Below, in pieces: positions 1 to 6,625 of a DNA stretch of 8,996 nucleotides. Source of the DNA: an uncultured Lachnospiraceae bacterium (GTDB lineage Bacteria; Bacillota; Clostridia; Lachnospirales; Lachnospiraceae); NCBI GenBank assembly GCA_934351765.1, contig CAKRJM010000086.1, positions 1-8,996 on the forward strand, written 5' to 3'. Every line of letters begins with the position of its first letter. The stretch's first letter is position 1. Made by a program: the position numbers and the translations under genes. The notes beneath the pieces were generated by a model. It ran no database searches, had not been told where the DNA came from, and saw nothing but the letters and a program-made list of their open reading frames with translations.

Positions 1-87
1 TGTATCGTGTTGTATTTTGGAAGCCTGATCTGTCTGGAGGGAGTCCTTTTTGTACGGGCGGTGGAAAGGAGGCGGAGAAATGGGTAA
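1..87 (+). CDS. C-terminal end of a membrane protein, probably an ABC transporter permease (partial)
   Basis: The window opens inside a reading frame (frame 1) that ends with TAA at 85-87. Only 28 residues are visible. The first 18 or so are hydrophobic with one or two charged residues, and the end is strongly basic (VERRRRNG). This is what the last transmembrane helix of a membrane protein with a cytoplasmic positive tail looks like. The stop lies 8 bases inside the next gene, which starts at 80, so the two are translationally coupled. Because the next two genes are a permease-like protein and an ABC ATPase, the simplest reading is a second permease subunit of the same transporter. That is inference: 28 residues are too few to name a family. 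Confidence 0.6.
   Translation, partial: CIVLYFGSLICLEGVLFVRAVERRRRNG
67..72 (+). promoter_or_regulatory. Ribosome binding site that sets the permease start at 80
   Basis: AGGAGG lies 7 bases before ATG at 80. An in-frame TTG at 50 would give 10 extra residues but has no ribosome binding site, so 80 is preferred. Confidence 0.8.
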
Positions 88-940
88 CATACGGGCCGGA
101 AAACGGATCTGCCAGAGCAATTTGAAACGGATATTGGGAAATGTAAGATTTTATCTTGCGCTGGCATGGTTTGCCATGACACTTTGCTTTTATATGCTGC
201 AGCGTCGTGTACTTGCCGCACAGCTGGAACTTCCAGTCTCCGTCTGGTGTCTGCCACTTTTATTGACAAAATCTGGGAATCAGATGTTTTTGATCCTTGG
301 AGCTGTTCTGCTGTTTTGTGACGCGCCGTTTTTGTATGATAACAGCGGATGGCAGATCATACGGGCTGGACGGAAATGCTGGTTCTGGGGAAATATCGGA
401 TATATGGCAGTGCTGTCACTGATCTATACGGTTTCTGTGGCGGTGATACCGGTGCTGTTTGAAATCCCTCATATCAGCTTTAAAAATGAATGGGGTGCGC
501 TGCTTGGTTCCATGGCGCAGACGAGTCTGGCAAATCAATACGGATTAACTTCCTTATCATACCAGATTATGGCACGGTACGACCCGATGGAAGCTATGGG
601 ATATGTACTGCTTGCTGTATGGCTGAATACAATGCTGATCGGCGTAGTGAACTATACTGCAAATCTTCTGATACGGCAGGGAAGCGGTCCGGTATTCTGC
701 CTGTTTATCGGACTTACGCCGGTATTGCTTGACCGGGCGCTTCCGCCGTTTGTGTATATCAGTTATTATCTGTCTCCTCCGGCATGGCTGAATCTGGAGA
801 ACTATAACTGGGATGGATATGGAGCGGCTCCGGCGCCGGGATATATTTATGGGGCATTGATCGGGCTGATTGTGATCGGTATCATTGTCTGCCGACATGG
901 GATCATGAAGAAGGATTTATATGTGATAGAGAATATCTAG
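80..940 (+). CDS. ABC-2-like transporter permease, about six membrane helices
   Basis: The 286-residue protein is an integral membrane protein. Hydrophobic segments lie at about residues 22-40, 69-85, 107-127, 173-198, 204-219 and 255-271, with basic residues near the N-terminus (RAGKR) and after the last helix (MKKD). I do not recognise a named family from motifs. The identification rests on topology and on position: 12 bp upstream of an ABC ATPase and overlapping a preceding membrane protein by 8 bp. In such two-permease-plus-ATPase operons the permease forms the membrane channel. Substrates are often peptides such as lantibiotics or bacitracin-like compounds, but nothing here fixes the substrate. 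A large loop at about 128-172 between the third and fourth helices may be the external domain. Confidence is high that it is a real membrane protein gene and moderate for the transporter role. Confidence 0.75.
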   Translation: MGNIRAGKRICQSNLKRILGNVRFYLALAWFAMTLCFYMLQRRVLAAQLELPVSVWCLPLLLTKSGNQMFLILGAVLLFCDAPFLYDNSGWQIIRAGRKCWFWGNIGYMAVLSLIYTVSVAVIPVLFEIPHISFKNEWGALLGSMAQTSLANQYGLTSLSYQIMARYDPMEAMGYVLLAVWLNTMLIGVVNYTANLLIRQGSGPVFCLFIGLTPVLLDRALPPFVYISYYLSPPAWLNLENYNWDGYGAAPAPGYIYGALIGLIVIGIIVCRHGIMKKDLYVIENI

Positions 941-952
941 GCAGGTGACGTT

Positions 953-1606
953 ATGGAGAATAAGATTGAAATACGTGAAGTGACAAAACAGTTTGGGGAG
1001 TACCGGGCGTTAGATCATGTTTCGATGAATTTTCACCGCGGAAGGATCCATGGAATTATCGGAAGAAACGGAAGCGGAAAAACCGTTCTGTTTAAATGTA
1101 TCTGTGGATTTTTACGGGCGGATCAGGGTAAAATCCTGGTGGATGGAAAGCAGATCGGCAAGGACATCGAAGTGCCGGAGAATACAGGAATTATTATTGA
1201 GACACCGGGGTTTCTGCCGAATTACAGCGCATATCAGAATCTGAGATTTCTGGCAGATATCCGGAATAAGATCGGAAAAGAGGAGATCAGAGAGACGATT
1301 CTTCGAGTTGGACTTGATCCGGAAAATAAAAAGCATGTGGGGAAGTATTCGCTTGGAATGCGCCAGAGACTTGGATTAGCACAGGCCATCATGGAGGATC
1401 CGTCTCTTTTGATCCTGGATGAGCCGATGAACGGGTTGGACAATCAGGGCGTAGAGGATATGCGGAAACTCCTGTTAGAATTAAAAGCACAGGGCAAAAC
1501 GATTCTTCTGGCAAGTCATAACCGGGAGGATATTGCAATTTTGTGCGATACAGTAATGGAACTGGATCATGGAAGAATTATAAAAACAGAAGATTCTGTT
1601 TATTGA
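953..1606 (+). CDS. ABC transporter ATP-binding protein, BcrA/lantibiotic-immunity (LanF) type
   Basis: This 217-residue cytoplasmic ATPase should power the membrane proteins encoded just upstream. All nucleotide-binding motifs are visible: Walker A GRNGSGKT at 37-44, signature SLGMRQ at 133-138, Walker B LLILDEP at 152-158 with catalytic Glu157, D-loop GLD at 161-163 and the switch His189. The Q-loop position carries Glu83 in IIETPGFLPNYSAYQNL rather than glutamine. The motif 'IIExPxFxPxxxAxxNL' is what I know from the BcrA/LanF branch of ABC exporters, which export or protect against peptide antibiotics, so the subfamily call comes from that motif. The C-terminus is short and ends soon after the H-loop, with no extra domain. 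An AGGTGA at 943-948 lies 4 bases before ATG and is a moderate ribosome binding site. The gene is the last in its operon and ends 18 bp from the convergent regulator. The substrate is unknown. Confidence 0.9.
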   Translation: MENKIEIREVTKQFGEYRALDHVSMNFHRGRIHGIIGRNGSGKTVLFKCICGFLRADQGKILVDGKQIGKDIEVPENTGIIIETPGFLPNYSAYQNLRFLADIRNKIGKEEIRETILRVGLDPENKKHVGKYSLGMRQRLGLAQAIMEDPSLLILDEPMNGLDNQGVEDMRKLLLELKAQGKTILLASHNREDIAILCDTVMELDHGRIIKTEDSVY

Positions 1607-1624
1607 AGTACATTGCCGGAAAAC

Positions 1625-2083
1625 CTATAAGCGCAGCCCCTTTATGTCCTTAATGCGTGACAGGATCATATTGCAGCTGCAGCTGACTACACCGGGCAAT
1701 GTGTCAATGACCGTGTGCAGAAAGGTCTCCATTTCTTCGGAGGAAGCGGCAACAGCGTGAACATGCAGCTTGTCCTGCCCTGTCACACGGTAGATCTGCG
1801 TAACCGTATCATGCAGCTTCAATATTTCTGTGACCTTTGAAAGGCAGCTCGGTGTTGTTTCGATTTCAAAATAGCATGACACCGCTCCGCTGATTTTCTG
1901 GGGATTGATGACGGTAGTATATTCCTCGATAATACCTTTCTGCTCCAGCGCCTGAATCCGGGCCTTTACCGCGACTCTTGATATGCCGATCTTCTCTCCA
2001 ATATCGGAATAGGAAATGCGTGCATTCTCTATCAGCAGCCGTACGATTTTCTGATCTAATCCATCCAGTCCGTCTAAATACAT
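1625..2083 (-). CDS. Lrp/AsnC-family transcriptional regulator
   Basis: This 152-residue DNA-binding protein has the two-part Lrp/AsnC layout. An N-terminal winged helix-turn-helix spans about residues 6-60 (LDQKIVRLL, then a recognition region near SRVAVKARIQALEQKGII). A C-terminal RAM-type ligand/oligomerisation domain spans about 67-143. Length is typical of the family. Members form dimers to octamers and usually sense amino acids or related small molecules. The ligand here cannot be read from the sequence. The start is ATG at 2083 (minus strand) because GGAGG (complement of 2091-2095) sits 7 bases upstream. A TTG two codons earlier would be too close to it. The N-terminus contains a small DGL-DGL repeat. 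The gene is divergent from a MATE transporter gene, which is its most likely target besides itself; this is inferred from arrangement only. Confidence 0.92.
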   Translation of the reverse strand: MYLDGLDGLDQKIVRLLIENARISYSDIGEKIGISRVAVKARIQALEQKGIIEEYTTVINPQKISGAVSCYFEIETTPSCLSKVTEILKLHDTVTQIYRVTGQDKLHVHAVAASSEEMETFLHTVIDTLPGVVSCSCNMILSRIKDIKGLRL

Positions 2084-2116
2084 AAGCAATCCTCCGATAA
2101 CATGATTTCTGGGATT

Positions 2117-2145
2117 AGAATAACATGCTTCTTTCTAAAAGTAAA
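2117..2145 (-). promoter_or_regulatory. Candidate sigma-A promoter for the Lrp-like regulator
   Basis: Read on the minus strand, TTTACT (complement of 2140-2145) and TATTCT (complement of 2117-2122) are separated by 17 bases. The first base after a normal 6-7 base gap falls near 2110, about 27 bases before the start codon. It agrees moderately well with consensus and is placed sensibly. Confidence 0.5.
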
Positions 2146-2152
2146 CCGGATA

Positions 2153-2181
2153 TTGACATGATAGTTGCAGTACGCTATAAT
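2153..2181 (+). promoter_or_regulatory. Strong sigma-A promoter of the MATE transporter gene
   Basis: TTGACA at 2153-2158 and TATAAT at 2176-2181 are both perfect consensus hexamers with an ideal 17-base spacer. Transcription should begin near 2188, giving a leader of about 37 bases. A core promoter this strong usually needs a repressor or other control to keep expression down, which fits the divergent regulator gene next to it. Confidence 0.85.
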
Positions 2182-2186
2182 TGTTT

Positions 2187-2214
2187 CGAATTGTAATTAT
2201 AAACTTACGTTTCG
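2187..2214 (+). repeat. Imperfect dyad at the MATE transcription start: candidate operator or leader hairpin
   Basis: CGAATTGTAA (2187-2196) and TTACGTTTCG (2205-2214) are inverted copies, matching at 8 of 10 positions around an 8-base centre. The dyad begins at the predicted transcription start and ends on the first G of the GGAGG ribosome binding site (2214-2218). As DNA it is positioned like a repressor operator. As RNA, nine of ten positions can pair if one G-U is allowed. An overlapping shorter repeat, TATAATT (2176-2182) with AATTATA (2195-2201), includes the -10 box. Function is inferred. Confidence 0.45.
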
Positions 2215-2224
2215 GAGGCGTGCT

Positions 2225-3559
2225 ATGAACCGGGATTTAACAAAGGGCTCTGTTATCAAGTCGATGCTGTTGTTTGCCATTCCCATGATTTTAGGTGATC
2301 TGCTTCAGCAGTGCTATAACATTGCTGACACTTTGATTGTCGGACAGTTCCTTGGGCGGGATGCCCTGGCAGCAGTTGGATCATCCTTTACGCTGATGAC
2401 ATTTTTAACTTCAATTATCCTTGGACTGTGTATGGGGAGCGGTGCTCTGTTTTCCATATGCTTCGGACAGCGGAATGAAACGGCTCTGCGCGAAAATCTC
2501 TGTGCATCCTTTTTTTTCATTGCATTCGTTACAGTGCTTCTGAATGGTCTGATAGTGATCTGCCTGGACGGGCTTCGGACATTTCTGCGGGTTCCCGCCG
2601 AGGTCTGGGGCGACATGCGGGAATATCTGGCTGTGATTTTCATGGGGATCCCTGCCATTTTCCTGTACAACTATTTTGCCTCTTATCTGAGGGCAATCGG
2701 CAATTCTGTCATACCGCTGGTTTTTCTGGCAGTTTCAGCCGGGCTGAATATTGTCCTTGATCTCTGGTTTGTGATCGGATTAAACAGAGGGGTTGCCGGA
2801 GCCGCAGAGGCAACGGTAATTGCCCAGTATCTCTCAGGTATCGGCATCACTGTGTACACTTTTATGCGTTTCCCGCAGGTGCGCTCAATCGGGAACATTC
2901 GATGTCTGCGGAGAGAACGCATCCGCGGAATCATTTCCTTTTCCACACTGACCTGTGTTCAGCAATCGGTCATGAACCTCGGTATTCTTATGGTACAGGG
3001 ACTTGTCAACAGCTTCGGGCCGGTTGTAATGGCTGCCTTTGCTGCCGCTGTGAAAATCGATGCGTTTGCCTATATGCCGGTACAGGATTTCGGAAATGCC
3101 TTTTCTACATTTATCGCACAGAATTACGGAGCAAAGGAGAATGAACGAATCCGTTCCGGTCTGAAAAGTGCAATATGCATTTCCATGTCGTTCTGTCTGG
3201 TCATATCCACACTCGTCTTCCTGTTTGCCAGACCGCTTATGACGATTTTTGTGGATGCCGGAGAAACCGGGGTTATTATGGAGGGCGTGCGCTATCTGCG
3301 TATAGAAGGTGTATTTTACTGCGGCATAGGCTGCCTGTTTCTGCTCTATGGCCTGTACCGTGCGCTGGGGAAGCCGGGGATGAGCGTTGTCCTTACGGTC
3401 ATCTCCTTAGGTACTCGTGTTGCACTGGCTTACCTGCTGTCTGCGCTGCCTGTATTCGGAGTGACCGGTATCTGGTGGTCGGTTCCAATTGGCTGGGCCC
3501 TGGCGGATATCGTCGGTTTGTTCTACTACAAAGCCCGAAGGAAGGCGCTTCTCGCCTGA
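2225..3559 (+). CDS. MATE-family multidrug/Na+ antiporter
   Basis: This 444-residue inner-membrane transporter belongs to the MATE family, which uses a Na+ or H+ gradient to expel organic cations, dyes, drugs or metabolites. The length and the roughly twelve hydrophobic helices in two similar halves are typical. The first half opens with the characteristic pattern around residues 20-44: P20, QQCYN at 28-32, D35, then VGQFLG. The second half has the equivalent region beginning near FSTLTCVQQS and continuing through AFAAAVKIDAFAYMPVQDFG and FIAQNYGAKE. The start at 2225 is chosen because GGAGG at 2214-2218 lies 6 bases upstream; an in-frame ATG 20 codons earlier lies upstream of the predicted transcription start and within the promoter. 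It is transcribed alone from a consensus promoter, divergent from an Lrp/AsnC regulator. No clear terminator follows before the valS promoter. The substrate cannot be told. Confidence 0.92.
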   Translation: MNRDLTKGSVIKSMLLFAIPMILGDLLQQCYNIADTLIVGQFLGRDALAAVGSSFTLMTFLTSIILGLCMGSGALFSICFGQRNETALRENLCASFFFIAFVTVLLNGLIVICLDGLRTFLRVPAEVWGDMREYLAVIFMGIPAIFLYNYFASYLRAIGNSVIPLVFLAVSAGLNIVLDLWFVIGLNRGVAGAAEATVIAQYLSGIGITVYTFMRFPQVRSIGNIRCLRRERIRGIISFSTLTCVQQSVMNLGILMVQGLVNSFGPVVMAAFAAAVKIDAFAYMPVQDFGNAFSTFIAQNYGAKENERIRSGLKSAICISMSFCLVISTLVFLFARPLMTIFVDAGETGVIMEGVRYLRIEGVFYCGIGCLFLLYGLYRALGKPGMSVVLTVISLGTRVALAYLLSALPVFGVTGIWWSVPIGWALADIVGLFYYKARRKALLA

Positions 3560-3614
3560 GCCATGGCATAAATGGACCGGTATCAATTTGTTGCTCGCAG
3601 GGCAAATCCCCTAC

Positions 3615-3643
3615 TTTACAAAACCCTCCGGATATAGTATAAT
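3615..3643 (+). promoter_or_regulatory. Sigma-A promoter of the valS-folC operon
   Basis: TTTACA at 3615-3620 and TATAAT at 3638-3643 are separated by 17 bases. Transcription would start near 3650, right at the beginning of the T-box leader, which supports the assignment. Confidence 0.85.
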
Positions 3644-3649
3644 CACCGT

Positions 3650-3912
3650 TAGACTTGAATTTATCCATGCAACAGGCTGTGAAGAAGAGGAGTACATTGG
3701 CGGCGCTGAAAGAGAGGACGGTTCACCGGCTGAGAGACGGTCCGAGAAAGCACCAGTGGAAGGTAGCTTCCGAGCCGGGCGGCTGAACGTTAACCAAACA
3801 GTAAGCGGCTCCGATTCGCCCCCGTTACCGGGCTGTGAGATGGCTGGAAACAGCCGAATAAAGGTGGTACCGCGAGACATTCGCCCTTTGCCGTAAGGCA
3901 GAGGGCATTTTT
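3650..3912 (+). promoter_or_regulatory. Valine-responsive T-box leader (tRNA-sensing riboswitch) of valS
   Basis: This RNA senses uncharged tRNA-Val and controls read-through into valS-folC. Stem I runs from about 3674 to 3777. GGCT (3675-3678) pairs with AGCC (3773-3776), GAAG (3684-3687) with CTTC (3767-3770), and CATTGG (3695-3700) with CCAGTG (3753-3758). A distal helix pairs GGAC (3716-3719) with GTCC (3740-3743). Between the proximal helices lies the specifier loop with the loop-E pair AGTA/GAA. In its 3' strand GTA at 3763-3765 is a valine codon, followed by a purine. Stem II can form from GTAAGCGG (3801-3808) and CCGTTAC (3822-3828). Stem III is GGCTG-GAAA-CAGCC (3842-3855). The conserved T-box sequence AAGGTGGTACCGCG is at 3861-3874. 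Its UGGU (3865-3868) is complementary to the ACCA end expected of tRNA-Val. The antiterminator pairs AAAGG (3860-3864) with CCTTT (3885-3889). Pairings were made by hand. Confidence 0.95.
3883..3912 (+). terminator. T-box attenuator terminator ahead of valS
   Basis: GCCCTTTGCC (3883-3892) and GGCAGAGGGC (3897-3906) form a 10-bp stem with one G-U around a GTAA loop, followed by a T-run. Its 5' arm contains the CCTTT needed by the antiterminator, so the two structures exclude each other. Uncharged tRNA-Val should favour the antiterminator and let transcription reach valS. Confidence 0.93.
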
Positions 3913-3965
3913 ATTTCACAGGAAACTGCCGCCCGTGGAATAAAATGAAATTCAGGAGGAATTTT

Positions 3966-6617
3966 ATGAGCAAGGAACTGGAGAAAACCTATAATCCGGG
4001 GGCGATCGAAGAGCGCCTCTATGACAAGTGGATGGAAAAGAAATATTTCCATGCCGAAGTGGACAGAAGCAAAAAACCCTTTACCATCGTAATGCCGCCG
4101 CCGAATATCACCGGCCAGCTTCATATGGGACATGCGCTGGACAATACCATGCAGGATATCCTGATCCGGTATAAGCGGATGCAGGGCTATTCCGCACTGT
4201 GGCAGCCGGGCACCGACCATGCCGCCATCGCGACCGAGGTAAAGGTCATCGACAAGCTGAGAAGCGAGGGCATCAACAAAGAGGATCTCACCAGAGAGGA
4301 ATTCTTAAAGTATGCCTGGGACTGGAAGAAGGAGTACGGCGGACGGATCGTAAAGCAGTTAAAGAAGCTGGGATCCTCGGCAGACTGGGACAGAGAGCGG
4401 TTCACCATGGACGAGGGCTGCTCCAATGCCGTGAAGGAAGTATTTATCCGTCTGTATGAAAAAGGATATATTTATAAAGGCTCCAGAATCATCAACTGGT
4501 GTCCGGAGTGCAAGACCTCGATTTCGGACGCTGAGGTTGTGCATGAGGAACAGGATGGATTCTTCTGGCATATCAACTACCCGGTAAAGGATGAGCCGGG
4601 ACGATATGTGGAAATTGCAACCACCAGACCGGAGACACTGATCGGTGATACTGCTGTGGCGGTTCATCCCGATGATGAGCGGTATAAGGATCTGGTCGGC
4701 AAAATGCTGATCCTGCCGCTGGTAGGACGGGAGATCCCTGTAGTTGCCGATGAGTATGTCGATAAGGAATTCGGAACCGGCTGCGTAAAAATCACACCGG
4801 CTCATGACCCCAACGACTTTGAGGTGGGAAAGCGTCATAACCTGGAAGAGATCAATATCCTGAACGATGATGCGACCATCAATGAAAAGGGCGGAAAGTA
4901 CGCCGGTATGGACCGCTATGAAGCAAGAAAAGCCATGGTGAAGGATCTGGAGGAGCAGGGGCTCTTAGTGAAGATCGTTCCCCATTCCCATAATGTCGGA
5001 ACGCATGACCGGTGCAAGACGACCATCGAGCCCATGGTGAAGCAGCAGTGGTTTGTCCGCATGGACGAGATGGCAAAGCCCGCCATCGAGGCATTGAAGA
5101 GCGGCCGGTTAAAGTTCGTTCCCGAGAGCTTCGGACAGACCTATCTCCACTGGCTGGAAAATATCCGCGACTGGTGTATTTCCAGACAGCTCTGGTGGGG
5201 CCATCGGATTCCGGCTTACTACTGCAGTGACTGCGGGAAAATGGTAGTAGCGAAGGACGCTCCGGAAAAGTGCCCGAAGTGCGGCGGCACCCATATGGTA
5301 CAGGATGAGGACACGCTGGATACCTGGTTCAGCTCCGCGCTGTGGCCGTTCTCGACCCTTGGCTGGCCGGAAAAGACACCGGAGTTTGAGTACTTCTATC
5401 CCACCGATGTGCTGGTAACCGGCTATGACATTATCTTCTTCTGGGTGATCCGAATGGTATTCTCCGGCCTTGAGCAGACTGGAAAGGAGCCGTTCCACAC
5501 GGTTCTGATCCATGGCCTTGTCCGTGATTCCCAGGGACGGAAGATGAGCAAGTCCCTCGGAAACGGAATTGATCCGCTGGAGGTGGTTGACAAGTACGGC
5601 GCAGATGCGCTGCGTATGACACTGATCACCGGAAATGCCCCTGGAAATGATATGCGTTTCTACTGGGAGCGTGTAGAGGCAAGCCGTAATTTTGCAAATA
5701 AAGTATGGAACGCTTCCCGTTTCATTATGATGAACATGGAGAAGGCTCCTGTTCGTGAAGTGGCTCTTTCGGAGCTTACCATGGCAGACAGGTGGATCCT
5801 GTCCAAGGTCAATACCCTGGCAAAGGATGTGACCGAGAATCTGGATAAGTATGAGCTGGGCATTGCACTTCAGAAGATTTATGACTTTATCTGGGAGAGC
5901 TTCTGCGACTGGTACATTGAGATGGTGAAGCCCCGTCTGTACAACGATGAGGATCAGACCAAGGCGGCAGCGCTCTGGACTCTGAAGACGGTCCTGATCC
6001 AGTCCTTAAAGCTTCTGCATCCGTACATGCCGTTCATCACCGAGGAGATCTTCTGTACCCTTCAGGATGAGGAAGCGTCCATCATGATCTCCAGATGGCC
6101 GGAGTACAGGGCAGAGTGGAGCTTTGAGAAGGAAGAGGAGGCAGTCGAGATCATCAAGGAAGCAGTCCGTGCGATCCGGAATGTCCGTACCTCCATGAAC
6201 GTTCCGCCCAGCAGAAAGGCTCATGTATTTGTAGTATCCGAGGATGCCGGTGTCCGTGAGATCTTTGAGAACAGCAAGGTATTCTTCGGAACCCTGGGCT
6301 ATGCAAATCAGGTGGATGTTCAGGCCGATAAGACCGGAATCTCTGAGGATGCTGTTTCGGCAGTGACCGCAAAGGCTGTGATCTACATGCCCTTCGCCGA
6401 GCTGGTTGATGTGGAAAAGGAGATCGAGCGGTTAAAGAAGGAGGAGGCAAACTTAAATAAGGAGCTTGCCCGTTCCAGAGGTATGCTGGGCAACGAGAAC
6501 TTTGTAAAGCGTGCGCCGGAAGCAAAGATCAATGAAGAAAAAGCAAAGCTTGCCAAGTATGAACAGATGATGGAGCAGGTGAAGGAGCGCCTTTGCCAGC
6601 TTGAGAAACAGAACTGA
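3966..6617 (+). CDS. valS: Valyl-tRNA synthetase (ValRS)
   Basis: This 883-residue class I cytoplasmic enzyme joins valine to tRNA-Val using ATP; the length is normal for bacterial ValRS. The ATP-binding HIGH-type motif is HMGH at 53-56 after PPPNITG, and KMSKS is at 526-530. The inserted CP1 editing domain, which removes wrongly attached threonine, is marked by TTRPET at 219-224. Cysteine pairs at 179/182 and 420/423 with 436/439 look like zinc-ribbon elements. The C-terminal arm from about residue 814 is a heptad-like coiled coil ([12 protein letters not shown] onward), as expected of ValRS for tRNA binding. AGGAGG at 3954-3959 is 6 bases before ATG at 3966. An upstream in-frame ATG at 3945 lacks such a site and is rejected. 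The gene is first in an operon with folC and is controlled by the T-box leader upstream. Confidence 0.98.
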   Translation: MSKELEKTYNPGAIEERLYDKWMEKKYFHAEVDRSKKPFTIVMPPPNITGQLHMGHALDNTMQDILIRYKRMQGYSALWQPGTDHAAIATEVKVIDKLRSEGINKEDLTREEFLKYAWDWKKEYGGRIVKQLKKLGSSADWDRERFTMDEGCSNAVKEVFIRLYEKGYIYKGSRIINWCPECKTSISDAEVVHEEQDGFFWHINYPVKDEPGRYVEIATTRPETLIGDTAVAVHPDDERYKDLVGKMLILPLVGREIPVVADEYVDKEFGTGCVKITPAHDPNDFEVGKRHNLEEINILNDDATINEKGGKYAGMDRYEARKAMVKDLEEQGLLVKIVPHSHNVGTHDRCKTTIEPMVKQQWFVRMDEMAKPAIEALKSGRLKFVPESFGQTYLHWLENIRDWCISRQLWWGHRIPAYYCSDCGKMVVAKDAPEKCPKCGGTHMVQDEDTLDTWFSSALWPFSTLGWPEKTPEFEYFYPTDVLVTGYDIIFFWVIRMVFSGLEQTGKEPFHTVLIHGLVRDSQGRKMSKSLGNGIDPLEVVDKYGADALRMTLITGNAPGNDMRFYWERVEASRNFANKVWNASRFIMMNMEKAPVREVALSELTMADRWILSKVNTLAKDVTENLDKYELGIALQKIYDFIWESFCDWYIEMVKPRLYNDEDQTKAAALWTLKTVLIQSLKLLHPYMPFITEEIFCTLQDEEASIMISRWPEYRAEWSFEKEEEAVEIIKEAVRAIRNVRTSMNVPPSRKAHVFVVSEDAGVREIFENSKVFFGTLGYANQVDVQADKTGISEDAVSAVTAKAVIYMPFAELVDVEKEIERLKKEEANLNKELARSRGMLGNENFVKRAPEAKINEEKAKLAKYEQMMEQVKERLCQLEKQN

Positions 6618-6625
6618 GGCATCGT

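Noticed and set aside
3560..3614. Possible terminator after the MATE gene (ATTTG with CAAAT, CCAT with ATGG)
   Set aside because: The stems are only 4-5 bp and no T-run follows.
3489..3896. A 135-codon plus-strand open frame across the MATE end and the valS leader
   Set aside because: It overlaps the MATE gene in another frame and then runs through the promoter and the T-box, whose conserved RNA elements explain the sequence. No ribosome binding site supports it.
3825..4220. A 131-codon minus-strand open frame over the T-box and start of valS
   Set aside because: It is antisense to conserved T-box elements and to the ValRS HMGH region and shows no recognisable protein features.
4359..4838. 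A 159-codon minus-strand open frame within valS
   Set aside because: It is a shadow of the strongly conserved valS coding frame; the valS motifs run unbroken across it.
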